64,000 bases of DNA from Begonia masoniana (taxonomy: Eukaryota; Streptophyta; Magnoliopsida; Cucurbitales; Begoniaceae). Of the stretch, positions 20,211 through 30,991 are shown piece after piece. How positions within the stretch are numbered: the first letter of the stretch is position 1; each line of letters begins with the position of its first letter. Below the pieces are notes generated by a model. That model ran no database searches. It was not told the origin of the DNA and saw only the letters and a program-made list of their open reading frames with translations. The translations under genes were made by a program, and so were the position numbers. The stretch lies in assembly GCA_022432975.1 (NCBI GenBank), contig CM039509.1:27493390-27557389 (forward strand), read 5' to 3'.

Positions 20211-22815
20211 TGTGTTGATTACCGGGAGCTGAACAAGTTAACAGTGAAAAACAAGTATCCGTTGCCAAGAATAGATGATTTGTTCGATCAGCTTCAGGGA
20301 GCTCGAATATTTTCTAATATTGATTTGAGATTGGGGTATTACCAGTTGAAGGTCAGATTGCAGGATATCCCGAAGACGGCTTTCCAGACTCGGTATGGAC
20401 ATTATGAGTTCCTGGTTATGTCGTTTGGTTTGACGAATGCTCTAGCGGCATTCATGGACTTGATGAATCGGGTATTCCGAGAGTATCTTGATAAATACAT
20501 GATTGTGTTTATCGATGATATTCTAGTTTATTTCCGTGATGAGGAGGAGCATAAAGAGCATCTGAGGATTGTACTTACGACTTTGAAGAGGCATCAATTA
20601 TATGCCAAGTTCAAAATGTGAATTTTGGCTGACTAAGGTGCATTTTCTTGGTCATGTTATTTCCAGTGACGGAATATCGGTGGATCCAGCCAAGATTCAG
20701 TCAATTAATGAATGGCCTCAGCAGAGAAATGTCAGCGAGATTTGGAGTTTTCTGGGGTTGGTTGGCTACTACAGGAAATTCATTGAGGGATTTGCTAAGA
20801 TAGCTGCACCTTTGACGCAGTTGACCAGAAAAGATATAAGGTACGAATGGTCGGAAGAGTATGAGCTGAGTTTTCAAATGTTGAAGCAAAAGTTGACGAT
20901 AGCTCCGTTGTTGACGTTGCCTGTAGCTGAAGAGAAGTTCTGTATTTACTGTGATGCCTCTCGGATTGGGTTGGGTTGCGTAGTTATGCAGAATGAGAAG
21001 GTGATAGCGTATGCTTCTAGGTAGTTGAAGTCCTATGAGAAGAATTATCCGACCCATGATTTGGAGTTAGCTGCTGTGGTCTTTGCTTTGAAGATCTGGA
21101 GGCATTACTTGTATGGTCAGCAGTGTGAGGTATATTCAGATCATAAAAGTCTGAAGTATATCTTCACTCAAAAAGAGCTGAATATGAGGCAACGGTGGTG
21201 GTTAGAGTTCGTGAAAGACTATGAACTGGAGATTAAATACAACCCCGGTAAGGCCAATGTGGTATTAGATGCCTTAAGTCGTATATCGACTTCAGTTTCA
21301 ACTGTGGAGGCTTGTATGTCTGTGGCTTTGAGATCTGAGGTTCAGAGATTTAATTTGGAGTTGGTTTCAAATTTGACAGCTGTGCTATCAGATTTATCTT
21401 TGAAGCCTAAGATTTTGGAGAAGATTCGAGAAGCTCAGCAGGAAGATTCCGAGTGCAATAAGTTCAAACTGGGTATGTTGTCTGATGATCGGACTGAGTT
21501 CAGCTACTCGGATGATGGTATTCTGAAGTTCTGAAATCGATGGTATGTTCTGAGCAATGAGCAGCTTCGGAAAGAGATCTTAACTGAAGCTCATTCGTCG
21601 AGGTTTTCTATTCACCCTGGCAGTACGAAGATGTACAGGGACCTCAAACAACATTATTGGTGGCCGAGCATGAAGAAGTCGGTTGCAGAGTTTGTAGAGA
21701 CATGCTTGGTCTGTCAGCAGGTTAAAGCAGAACATCAGAGACCTGCTGGGAAGTTGCAGCCTTTGCCGGTTCCTAAATGGAAGTGGGACCAGATTTCGAT
21801 GGATTTCGTTGTCGGCTTGCCTCGGACGACAAAAGGATTTGATGGCATATGGGTGATCGTAGATTGTTTAACTAAATCAGCCCATTTTCTACCGGTGAAG
21901 ATGACGTATAGCATGGATTAGTTCGTTGAGCTATATATTCAGGAGATTTTGAGATTGCATAGTGTACCGATTTCTATTTTATCTGACAAGGACCCGAGGT
22001 TCACATCCAAGTTTTGGAAGAGTCTGCATAAGGCGATGGGGACTCGGTTGAACTTCAACATTGCTTTTCATTCTCAGACGGACGGACAATCTGGGCGAAC
22101 TATTCAGATTCTTAAGGATATGCTTCGAGCTTGTGTGCTTGAGTTTCATTGTTCTTGGAGCAGGTATCTGCCTTTGGTGGAGTTCTTGTATAACAATAGT
22201 TATCAGGATACTATTGGTATGGCTCCATACGAAGCTCTATACGGAAGGAAGTGCAGATCACCCCTTTATTGGAATGAAGTCAGTGAAGTCAGCCTGATTG
22301 GCCTGGAGATAGTGCAGTAGACTACAGATAAGATCAAAATTATTCGACAGCGTATTTTGACAGCTCAGAGCAGACAGAAGAGCTACGCCGATAGTTGGAG
22401 GCGGGAGTTTGAATTTGAACTGGGAGATGAGGTTTTCCTGAATATCTCGCAATTTAAGGGTGTGATGAGGTTTGGGAAGAGGGGTAAGTTGACTCCGAGG
22501 TATGTTGGACCGTTTTCGATCACGAAGAGAGTGGGAAAGACAGCATATCAGTTGGAACTACCTGCTTCGATGGAGGGAGTACATAATGTGTTTCATGTCT
22601 CTATGCTGCGAAAGTGTCTGAGAGATCCTTTGCATGTCGTAGTGCAGCCTACGTTGTCCTACGAGGAGAAACCAGTGGAAATATTGGACTATGCAGTGAA
22701 GAAGTTGCGCAACAAAGACATTCCACTAGTGAAGGTGCTGTGGCGCAACCACAACGTTGAGGAAGCAACGTGAGAGCGACAGCAAGATATGATGGAGCGC
22801 TATCCTGAGCTCTTC
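20211..22815 (+). pseudogene. Gypsy2 RT-RNase H-integrase-chromodomain-like region
   Basis: This resumes the RT after the solo [23 protein letters not shown], the catalytic [10 protein letters not shown], then a frameshift at about 20615 (AKFKM, next frame [14 protein letters not shown]), RNase H ([28 protein letters not shown]) and integrase (zinc-binding [17 protein letters not shown]...[14 protein letters not shown] residues in MDFVVGL, SDKDPRFTSKFW and the position after TDGQSGR, where the expected SERT is GRT). It ends with the GKLTPRYVGPF region and a chromodomain-like IPLVKVLWRNHNVEEAT typical of Tekay/Del elements. Stops: TAG 21022-21024, TGA 21532-21534, TAG 21919-21921, TAG 22318-22320, TGA 22771-22773. 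Loss of the conserved integrase glutamate and these stops make it dead. Confidence 0.93.
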
Positions 22816-22847
22816 AGGTACGCAAATTTTTAGGACAAAATTTTTGT

Positions 22848-22860
22848 AAGAAGGGTGGAT
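22848..22860 (+). other. Polypurine tract of gypsy2
   Basis: AAGAAGGGTGGAT directly precedes the 3' LTR start, after the AGGACAAAATTTTTG block common to these gypsy elements. Confidence 0.8.
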
Positions 22861-23411
22861 TGTAACACCCGAAAATTTACTATAATGCATATAGCACTGG
22901 TTAAGGTATGTCGGAAGGATTTAGCATTAACCCTAGTGATTTGAGAAGTGAAATTGGGAGAAGAATTTGAAGGAAACATTAGGACTTTGATGTTTAGAAA
23001 TTTTGTTAAGTGAAAGTTTAACAAAAGAAATATTAATTGAATAATCAAAATTTATTATTTTTGTTCTAAAGTGGCAATCACATTGGAATGCTTGAAGAAA
23101 GGTGTGGAGTGCAAAAATTTCATATTAAGGAAACTTTTGTGGAGATAAATTAAAAGAAGAAAGAAATTTAGCTTTAAATCGTCAAAATGGTGGAAAAATA
23201 CATCATTTTTCTTTCCTTCTTCTCCCCTTCCATGAAGAACCCTAGCTCTCCTCCATAACTGAGCTTTATTCTCTCTTCTTCTTCAATTTTTCAAGGATTA
23301 AGGTAAGGTTTTTAATGGGTTTTGTTGTTAGTACATAAAAGTGAAGTTTGTTGATGTTTTTAAATTGTTTTTAAGGGATTTGGTTAGGGTTTGGAAAACC
23401 CTAACCATGAA
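22861..23411 (+). repeat. 3' LTR of gypsy2, first 551 bp
   Basis: It begins TGTAACACCCGAAAATTTAC immediately after the polypurine tract. It breaks off at about 23411, where minus-strand RNase H sequence of element A begins without an intervening LTR end or recognisable target duplication. The breakpoint is placed to within a few bases because the two reading frames are fused there ([10 protein letters not shown]). Confidence 0.75.
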
Positions 23412-24613
23412 TTGTCTCCAGATTTTTAAAGCAAAGACCACCGCTGCAAGCTCAAGGTCGTGTGTCGGATAGTTTTGCTCATATGGCTTCAACTGTCTAG
23501 AAGCATAAGCAATGACCCTGCCTTCATGCATCAATACACATCCCAGTCCGATCCTTGAGGCGTCGTAGTAGATACTGAACTTATAACCCTCAACTGGTAG
23601 TGTCAGAACTGGAGCCGTAGTCAATCTCTGTTTCAGCTCCACAAAGCTCTTCTCACAAGCAGGTGACCATACAAAACTTTCATTCTTTCTCGTTAATCGG
23701 GATAGAGGGACTGTATCTTTGAAAATCCCTCGATGAATTTCCTGTAATATCCAGCCAAACCGAGAAATCCTCGTACCTCTCGCACAATTTTAGGCTGTGG
23801 CCAATCTCTGACAACTTCGATCTTTGTCGGATCTACCGAAATTCCCTCCTGAGATATGATATGGTTGAGAAAACCAATCCGATCAAGCCAAAACTCGCAC
23901 TTAGAGAACTTCGGATACAATGGATGTTGGCTCAGAACCTTCAGAACAATTTGCAAATGCTCTTCGTGCTCTTCCTTTGTCTTCGAATAGATCAAGATGT
24001 CATCAATGAAGACGACGACAAACTTGTCTAAATACTCCTTAAACACACGAATCATCAAGTCCATAAAAGCTGCAGGAGCATTCATAAGTCCAAAAGACAT
24101 CGCAAGAAATTCGTAATGTCCATACCTTGTTCAGAAGGCCGTTTTCTGAATATCTTCCCTCCGGACCTTCAACTGATAATAACCCGAGTGTAGATCCATC
24201 CTCGAAAATACTCGGGCACCCTGCAGTTGATCAAACAGGTCGTCAATCCGAGGCAGTGGATACTTATTCTTCACTGTTAGTTTATTCAACTCTCTATAAT
24301 CAACGCACATTCTGAGAGTTCTGTCCTTTTTCTTCACGAACAGCACTGGCGCACCCCAGGGAGAAAAGCTGGGTCGGATAAACCCCTTGTCTAACAACTC
24401 CTCTAACTGAGACTTCAGCTCTTTTAATTCAGCAGGTGCCAGTCTGTAAGGATTCTTTGATATCAGCGCAGAGCCTGGATATATATCAATCACAAACTTG
24501 ATCTCTCTATCCGGTGGTAATCCGGGAAGATCGTCAAGAAAGATCTCTGAGAAATCTCTAACTACTGCAAGGTCCTCTAGTTTTACCTCGCAGAGTAACC
24601 GAGTATCAATCAC
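23412..24613 (-). pseudogene. Gypsy A RT and partial RNase H
   Basis: On the minus strand: the linker [37 protein letters not shown] ([65 protein letters not shown]), a frame break near 24120-24130, the catalytic [25 protein letters not shown], another break near 23690, then RNase H ([32 protein letters not shown]) to the truncation. RT copies element RNA into DNA and RNase H removes the template. It matches B closely through RT. The upstream protease part is replaced by the 27-bp array. Confidence 0.92.
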
Positions 24614-25114
24614 GATGAAGTCAACATGACTTCATCTGCCGATGAAGTCAACATGACTTCATCTGCCGATGAAGTCAACATGACTTCATCTGCCGATGAA
24701 GTCAACATGACTTCATCTGCCGATGAAGTCAACATGACTTCATCTGCCGATGAAGTCAACATGACTTCATCTGCCGATGAAGTCAACATGACTTCATCTG
24801 CCGATGAAGTCAACATGACTTCATCTGCCGATGAAGTCAACATGACTTCATCTGCCGATGAAGTCAACATGACTTCATCTGCCGATGAAGTCAACATGAC
24901 TTCATCTGCCGATGAAGTCAACATGACTTCATCTGCCGATGAAGTCAACATGACTTCATCTGCCGATGAAGTCAACATGACTTCATCTGCCGATGAAGTC
25001 AACATGACTTCATCTGCCGATGAAGTCAACATGACTTCATCTGCCGATGAAGTCAACATGACTTCATCTGCCGATGAAGTCAACATGACTTCATCTGCCG
25101 ATGAAGTCAACATG
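24614..25114. repeat. Perfect 27-bp palindromic tandem array inside gypsy A pol
   Basis: 18.5 copies of a 27-bp unit with no difference that I can see. Each unit contains TGACTTCATC-TGCC-GATGAAGTCA, a perfect 10-bp inverted repeat with a 4-bp loop, joined by ACA. Element B has instead about 280 bp of ordinary protease coding sequence between the same flanks (about 31655-31935), so the array sits in place of coding DNA. Identical monomers occur in the nearby 25213 solo LTR (about 25616-25720), a likely source. Stops are absent in some frames on both strands, giving artefactual ORFs. Confidence 0.95.
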
Positions 25115-25212
25115 AGAGCTCCGAAGGCAGCATCACTCTATACTCATACTCAGCCAACTCAGATACTAGCCCCAATCTAATCATGCAAGCAGTTGAAATG
25201 AAGGAGTGCGTA
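25115..25212 (-). pseudogene. Gypsy A protease fragment
   Basis: About 100 bp between the array and the solo LTR align with B (31935-32033), covering the region after THSFIS ([14 protein letters not shown] in B). The solo LTR split it at GCGTA. No function is left. Confidence 0.7.
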
Positions 25213-25469
25213 TGTAATGCCCCGAGTTCTCTGAACCCGGTTCGTCACACAAAACCCGTGCACGAACTAAAAACTTCATTCATAATTTGAATTAATTTAA
25301 ATAACTTAGAGTTAAACAAAACCATAAAGTGTTTGGATAATCGGATAAAATGTTCGAGATAAATCGACCAAAAGAAATAAAGGTTTAAATCACAAAACAC
25401 TATTAAAACTCTAAAGACAACAACATCTGCGGTAGAAAAATCAACGGAAGAAGCAGACACAGCAAATAT

Positions 25470-25930
25470 AAGACTCCTGCCGATGACGTGGACCTGAAGA
25501 CTTGGAACTGAAGGACATTTCTCGGCGGGCTGCACCTACCGATGGCGTCAACACAATTTCATCTGCCGATGACGTCAGCACAATTTCATCTGCCGATGAC
25601 GTCAGCACAACTTCATCTGCCGATGAAGTCAACATGACTTCATCTGCCGATGAAGCCAACACGACTGCACATACAACTTCCACTGCCGATGAAGTCAACA
25701 TGACTTCATCTGCCGATAGAAATAGATTTATATCTATCGATAGAAATAAGGCTACATCTTCCGATGCCTTTACCGAAGACATCATCCGATAGAAATTTGG
25801 ATACACCTACCGATAGACATCCCCTTCCGGTAGGTTCAAACTACTCAACTTCTGCCGATAGAATGCATCTGCCGACAGATAACAAAACACATCCCATCTA
25901 CCGATAGATTCAGGGCGACATTCTGGCTAC
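25470..25930. repeat. Degenerate CCGAT-motif array in the 25213 LTR
   Basis: Irregular repeats of CATCTGCCGATGACGTCAGC, CATCTGCCGATGAAGTCAAC, TCTATCGATAGAAATA, CATCTTCCGATGCC and CTACCGATAGA. Two units carry TGACGTCA, while others have TGAAGTCA as in the 27-bp array. The position between the acceptor-like site and the LTR end matches the arrays of other LTRs. Confidence 0.85.
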
Positions 25931-26431
25931 TCCTAATTATACAATACAACTCCATTTATGAAAAAGAATCTATTTGCCTTACTGAAATCACTCAGAAAAA
26001 GGATTCAAACCCATGTATTCCTTAAAATCCAACAATTGCAAATCTTCAAATCTCAGCGGAATGCCATTATCAAATAACAAAACTCAATTTGTTCAAAACG
26101 CTGATATCACTACTGTTATGAAAACTCGATCCATCTAAAATAAAGCATTGATAATAAAACCTTCACTCCAACAGACATCAATTAAACTGCCCCATCAGCT
26201 GCCAGAACATTGTGTGGATGCACTCCTCCAACCCAACTAGCCTTCTGTGAACTCAGTAAACACACCTGCTAAAACTTCTTCACCTACATCACAAAACTCA
26301 TCTATTAGCCTAATGCTAAGCAAGTAAAGCAATAATGCATGAAAAGCCGAAGACATGTCATCCTAGCATGCAGTTTCTACTTTTCTCATCTCTGTTACAT
26401 ATTCATCGTTATAATCGGATTCCTCTCTAAA

Positions 26432-26615
26432 TTGGGAGTTGAATCACTTCTCCCAAAGTATGAACATCCCTGTCTCATTAGGAGTTGGATTAATTCTCCT
26501 AACAGTGAATATATATATACTGATCAATGTTCAGATCCACTTCGAAATTGGGAGTTGGATCAGTTTTCCCAAAGTATGATCCCTGGCTCATTAAGGGTTG
26601 GATTAGTTCCCTTAA
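26432..26615. repeat. Four 25-nt hairpins with compensatory stem changes
   Basis: Hairpins at 26432-26456, 26478-26502, 26548-26572 and 26591-26615 have 7-bp stems and an 11-nt loop of the form TTGRATNANTT. Stems are TTGGGAG/CTCCCAA, TTAGGAG/CTCCTAA, TTGGGAG/TTCCCAA (one G:T pair) and TTAAGGG/CCCTTAA. They form two pairs, as if a two-hairpin unit of about 116 bp had duplicated. They lie within the candidate leader intron (26284-26793). Confidence 0.85.
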
Positions 26616-27333
26616 CAGAAAATGTTTCACATAAATCACTTCAGAATGTTCACTTCCTCACTATATCAAAACATGTAAACTCATTTTCGTGTACTTTCAA
26701 ATATATGATGCATGAAACAGGAAAACATTCAAACACACAAAAATCCTATTGTTCTGTGATGTAGGCCCGAAGGCACAAGCAAACTTCACTTACCTGGATT
26801 CCTAGCAAATGCTCGGTTAAGAGCTACCTCGGGGGTTTGGTTCACCTATATTCATAAACAGAATGTTAAACCTTAGTCTAAGCTATTCAGAATTCTAAGG
26901 AGTTGGTTTGGGAGTACTTCTCACAGAGCATTCCCGATTAAACTCCAAACTCGAACTACTCTTTCTCACGACATTCCCAAGATATCCACATTGTCCTTTT
27001 TCTGTTATCTATTTATCAATACATAAAGAAAACAAAAGAACTTACCTAAATCGAAGGAGGTCGCTGGAAGAAATCAAAGAGAGGTCTCCAATCGCTCTCG
27101 GCTAAACTGAGGAGCTGAGAATTCCGAAGAGGAAACAATAAACAGTGGCGGCTAAACCTCATTTACTCTTTCCTTAAATACGATATCCATTGCAAAAATT
27201 GACAATTACCCTTATACCCCCACTTAGTTACTCATTAACCTAATTGATATCTCTCCCAATTTCATTCCATAAAATTCACACTTAGAAGATTAATAGATTA
27301 TTTTAATTCTAATAAACCGGGTGTTACAGCGTA

Positions 27334-28478
27334 GCTCCCGTATTTATCAAAGAAAATACTGGCACACCCATGACTAGAATAGTACCTGCTATGACAGATG
27401 GCTGTGCCTCATCGTCGACATCTCTAGGCTCAATAAATGCGAAGATCCTCGGCATAACTCTTCGCTGATCTCTGTCCTGTTGATCTCTGCCTGGCTGATT
27501 TTGGCCCAATAACGGGCAATTCATGATATAATGGCCGACCTCTCCGCATCTAAAATAGTTGTTGGTACCCAACTGACACTCGCCAAAATGTTCCTTCTGG
27601 CACTTAGGACAAACAGGCTTCTGAGCAGCCCCTTGAACTTGCTTCCCTTTGCCCTGATCGTTTCCTCCTTCATGAGGCCTTTTGACGCCTCTTTGTTGTT
27701 GTTGTTGTGGCTGTTGCCCTCTAGGTTGCCAACCCCTATTTCGTACCTGAGGCTGGATTTCTAGAAAGAAGCCCTTAGCAGGTTCCCTCGGCTTAACGCA
27801 TGTCAACTCTGTAGCCTCAAACTCCAGGGCTCTCGCTGCGATGTCCTCGTAAGGCACATCTAGAATGCCGGACACTATAAGGTTCTTCCGAATCTCCCGA
27901 TTTAGTCCATCCATAAATTGTTGCACTTTGTCCTCATTATCACTGACTAGGCACGGTGAGAATCGGGATAAGGCTTCAAACTTGCTGATGTACTCCGCAA
28001 CTGTACTGGTCTACTTAAGCTGTGTAAACTCAGCCCTCTTTGTCGCCCTCACTGTACGGCTGAAATACTTATCAAAGAACACGGTCTTAAACCGTTCCCA
28101 CCTCATCAGTGCCACGTCCGTCGTAGCCTTAACAGAATCCCACCAAGATCGGGTGTCTAAGGCTAGATGGAAAGTAACGCACGCGACCTTCTCAGCATTG
28201 TCCACCTTGGCATACGCCAGCATGTCCTCCATCGTTCGAACCCACTCCTCGGCAATAGAGGGGTCCGTAGATTGTCCATTGAATATTGGAGGCCTTAGCT
28301 TCTGAAATCTCTCCATGCTGTGGTTGTCCGGAATTACTATATCCCGGGCTCTTTGATTCGCTCGGTTCACTAGACCTTCAATCTGTTGTGCTTGCCTATC
28401 CATATGCTAAACCTGACGGTCCAGCAAATCAGTCAGCCTATCTAAGGCATCGTCCCTGGCGTCTCTACCTTGAACCAT
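27334..28478 (-). pseudogene. Gypsy A gag and protease start
   Basis: From ATG at 28478 (MVQGRDARDDALDRL) with MDRQAQQIEGLV repeats, the Gag core (ERFQKLRPPIFNG, AEEWVRTMEDML, WWDSVKA, FFDKYFSRT), a Q-rich linker (QPQQQQQRGVKRP) and a CCHC-type knuckle NYFRCGEVGHYIMNC in which the first cysteine is replaced by tyrosine (usual form CFRCG). It ends in the protease start FSLINTGATL at the solo LTR, where [12 protein letters not shown] sequence is expected. TAG stops at 28407-28409 and 28011-28013 stand where B has CAG. The knuckle and protease substitutions add to the evidence of decay. Confidence 0.9.
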
Positions 28479-28626
28479 TTTCTATAACTCCTATAAAAGT
28501 TAAAACAAATAATACTAAGAAATCGAATTTAAATAAAGCAATTAAACGTACATACAGTTGATGAAAGATGTCTGCGTAGTGGCTGCGCAGTCGTGCAGTC
28601 TACAGAACCGTTTTTAAAACTCGGGG

Positions 28627-28638
28627 GCTCTGATACCA
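28627..28638 (-). other. Primer-binding site of gypsy A
   Basis: The minus strand reads TGGTATCAGAGC, matching tRNA-Met, 4 bp from the LTR end at 28643. Confidence 0.9.
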
Positions 28639-28642
28639 TAAC

Positions 28643-30991
28643 TGTAACGACCCTTAACCTAACCCTTATTTTCCCGTATAATTTTTTTTTTATCATTATA
28701 AACTTCGTAACGTTTGAGCAGAATTTAAATCAGAGACTAAATCATTAAAATCGTTTGAAAACTATTTGTTAAAACCACTTGAACAAAACCTAAAACAACT
28801 ATTAAAACAATTAAAACTTAAATAAACTAAATAAAACCATTTAAACAATTCAAATAAAACCTAAAAAATTATTTAAAACCATTTAAAACTAACAAAAATT
28901 CGGCCAGGGGTAGAAGGGACAAATGTCCCATAAAGTTGAGGGGCGATCGATCGCCAATCATAAAAAAATGAGGGGCGATCGATCGCCCATTGGCGATAAC
29001 CATTGCCTTCTCCAGCGATCATTCGGTACACGCTATGAAATTTCTTCCAGAGCGTGACCAAGAGGGGCGATCGATCGCCCTCCCTGGCGATCGATCGCCA
29101 AGTCCTCTAGAATCCGAATTTCCAAAGGACTTGCACCCTATTTTTCTTCCTTTCTACCCTTGCATATATATACTTAACACTCAATTTCACAATTTCATTA
29201 ACACAACTCTACCTAAAACACAATCACACAATTCATCACCAATCTCTCGACACTCGCACATCCTCCGTAATCTCACCCAAAACCGACACGAGACGTATTT
29301 TAAACGTGGTAAAACTTTATGAAAACAAACTGCATGGATATGTTTAAAAACCGAACACATCCCTATAAAGTAAAATTACCAAGCATTTACAAAACAAATT
29401 TCCAAAACGTTTAAAAACTTCAAAACGTGAGCGTATCAACTAGTCCAGATCAAAACATCCTATAATGTTCTATCTTTTCTATCCAAAATGACCCAAAATA
29501 CCTGCATACATCCCCACGGGTCAAAATTACGTACCGACTGCAAGCGTACTCCCACAGGCCATCCTCCTTCAACGTGCTCATACTTCAGGCGGAGGGACGT
29601 CTTCCTCACCTGTCTCAAAATCACCTACCCCATAGAATTAAACATGTGAGCCAGAGGCTCAGTAAATCTAAGTGAATGCACGTGAATGCTAATGCTATGC
29701 ATGTACAGTTCTTAAATCATGCGTCCTACCCTTTCGCTATTCATTTCATTTACGTCACTGGGGCTTCTCTCTCGCTAGATAGGAGCAGCACATCCGACGA
29801 TTGGATAGCCCCTCGTATCTAACCGGGGGGAAAACATGCTTCATCCGACAGCCATGTCTGAACCACCGCCACCGACGTGACCATCATTACATTCATTTAT
29901 CTTTTTGTTATCGTTTTCCTTTTTATGAAAATATGCATAGAAATCTCATTTTCATGCCGTTTGAAAACAATGATGCGTGAACAAATATTATTCCATGAAC
30001 GAAATAGACACATACAAACAATAAACTAACAATTAACAACCTAACCAAACCTAAAACTAACTACCCGTTCTAATTACCCAACACAACAAATATCTCCAAT
30101 TCCTCGATCGACATAGTCTTATGGTGTAGGCCAATTGGCCAAACAAATCACAGAGACTTACCTCGCGTCCGTCAAAATTCATGGTCCGTCCACGAGCGTT
30201 GTTCACCTAAGGCAATTCACAACAAATCGCGATTAAATCAAGTCTAAACCTTAAATCTCGAAAACTACTAACTTCTAGCGAAAGGAACTTTCCTAAAACT
30301 CTATTCTAGCTCATTGCAGCATTTTATCGAGCAATTTGTGCTCAACACTTAGAAATTTCAATCAATGGAGTTTTTCAAGCTCCAAGCCAAACGTAACTCC
30401 AATATTAATCGATTGTCTACGCCGAATAAACATCAATACGTCGATTAAAGGCATAACTACGCTAAACCTATCAATTTCAAACATCAATCCACGTTTTCAA
30501 CGAATACCCTAACGAAACCCTAATCTGTTTAACCCTAGAAATCAAAATCTAACACTCCAAAAGCTTAAAGCCTTACCTAGGGAGCAAAGACGACAGAGAA
30601 ACGTGAATAGTCACTGGATTTTGGAGGGACGTCGGCTGGCATTTGAAGGAAATTGCCGTTGATAGGGTGAAGTCGTCGATGAGGGTTGAGAGAAAAGAGA
30701 AGTCGCGTGAGTGAGAGGGAAGAATTGAGGGATTTTGCATTTTTATTGAAGTTTTAGTTTGCCAATTACTCATTTGCCCCTCCTACGATTTTGTAATTAT
30801 TTCTCTACCTATTTCGTTATTTTAATTAACGATTCGATTTCTCCAAATTTTCATATTCCACCATAAATTTAAATTTATTATTACGGCTTCGTTAAAACTT
30901 TCTGTTTGCAAAACGGACTAAATTTGACATATTTACAAAAATGTCATTTATATTAGAATAAAAATCAAATCCCGTTAAGCCGGGTGTTACA
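28643..30991 (-). repeat. 5' LTR of gypsy A (2349 bp)
   Basis: The minus strand starts TGTAACACCCGGCTTAACGG at 30991 and ends GGGTCGTTACA at 28643. Donor GCGAG/GTAAGT at 30161/30162, GGCC-AATT-GGCCTACACC after it (about 30125-30140), and acceptor-like GGGGTAG/GTGATT at 29624/29625. A TATATATAC stretch lies near 29163-29172 on the minus strand. GGCGATCGATCGCC palindromes occupy about 28940-29100. The intron region matches element 1 clearly, showing common descent. Confidence 0.92.
28940..29102. repeat. GGCGATCGATCGCC palindromes in the gypsy A LTR
   Basis: Four copies of the perfect 14-bp palindrome GGCGATCGATCGCC, at about 28942, 28974, 29065 and 29087, with a GGCGAT half-unit between. They lie about 300-460 bp from the LTR end, matching the cluster position in element 1, B and gypsy2. 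Confidence 0.9.

Larger units (their letters stand above)
14549..23411 (+). mobile_element. Gypsy2: degenerate Ty3/gypsy (Tekay/Del-like) element, both LTRs truncated
   Basis: This element has a 5' LTR remnant, a tRNA-Met-like primer-binding site, gag, protease, RT, RNase H, integrase with a chromodomain-like tail, a polypurine tract, and the first 551 bp of the 3' LTR. It is split by a solo LTR (17224-20205) within RT. The left end is cut by LTR C; the right end stops abruptly where element A begins. The surviving LTR parts cover different ends of the LTR, so its age cannot be estimated from them. Many stops and at least one frameshift make it non-functional. Confidence 0.88.
25213..27328 (-). 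mobile_element. Solo LTR in the gypsy A protease gene (2116 bp, TSD GCGTA)
   Basis: GCGTA flanks it on both sides (25208-25212 and 27329-27333), and joined flanks match B (GAGTGCGTAGCTCCC). On the sense (minus) strand it begins TGTAACACCCGGTTTATTAG and ends CTCGGGGCATTACA. A TATA-like TATTTAAG (27173-27180) lies about 150 bp in; donor CCAG/GTAAGT at 26793/26794; acceptor-like GATGTAG/GTGAAG at 26283/26284. A degenerate array of CTGCCGATGAMGTC and CTACCGATAGA-type motifs occupies about 25470-25930. Four related hairpins lie at 26432-26615. No coding interior remains. Confidence 0.94.
23412..30991 (-). mobile_element. Gypsy A: minus-strand element, 3' half missing
   Basis: From right to left it holds a 5' LTR (28643-30991), primer-binding site, gag, protease fragment, RT and part of RNase H, ending at 23412. 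Integrase, polypurine tract and 3' LTR are absent. A solo LTR (25213-27328) and a perfect 27-bp array (24614-25114) interrupt it. Its LTR start abuts the RT gene of element B, into which it was inserted; the TTCCC beside 30991 is the expected target duplication but the partner is lost. Palindrome type and Gag N-terminus place it with B and element 1. Confidence 0.87.

Noticed and set aside
24610..25180. Overlapping ORFs on both strands with TSSADEV-type repeats
   Set aside because: Artefact of a stop-free 27-bp palindromic unit; both strands read similarly because the unit is an inverted repeat.
25213..27328. Plus-strand orientation for this solo LTR (it also starts TG and ends CA when read forward)
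   Set aside because: TATA-like box, donor and acceptor-like sites are ordered correctly only on the minus strand.
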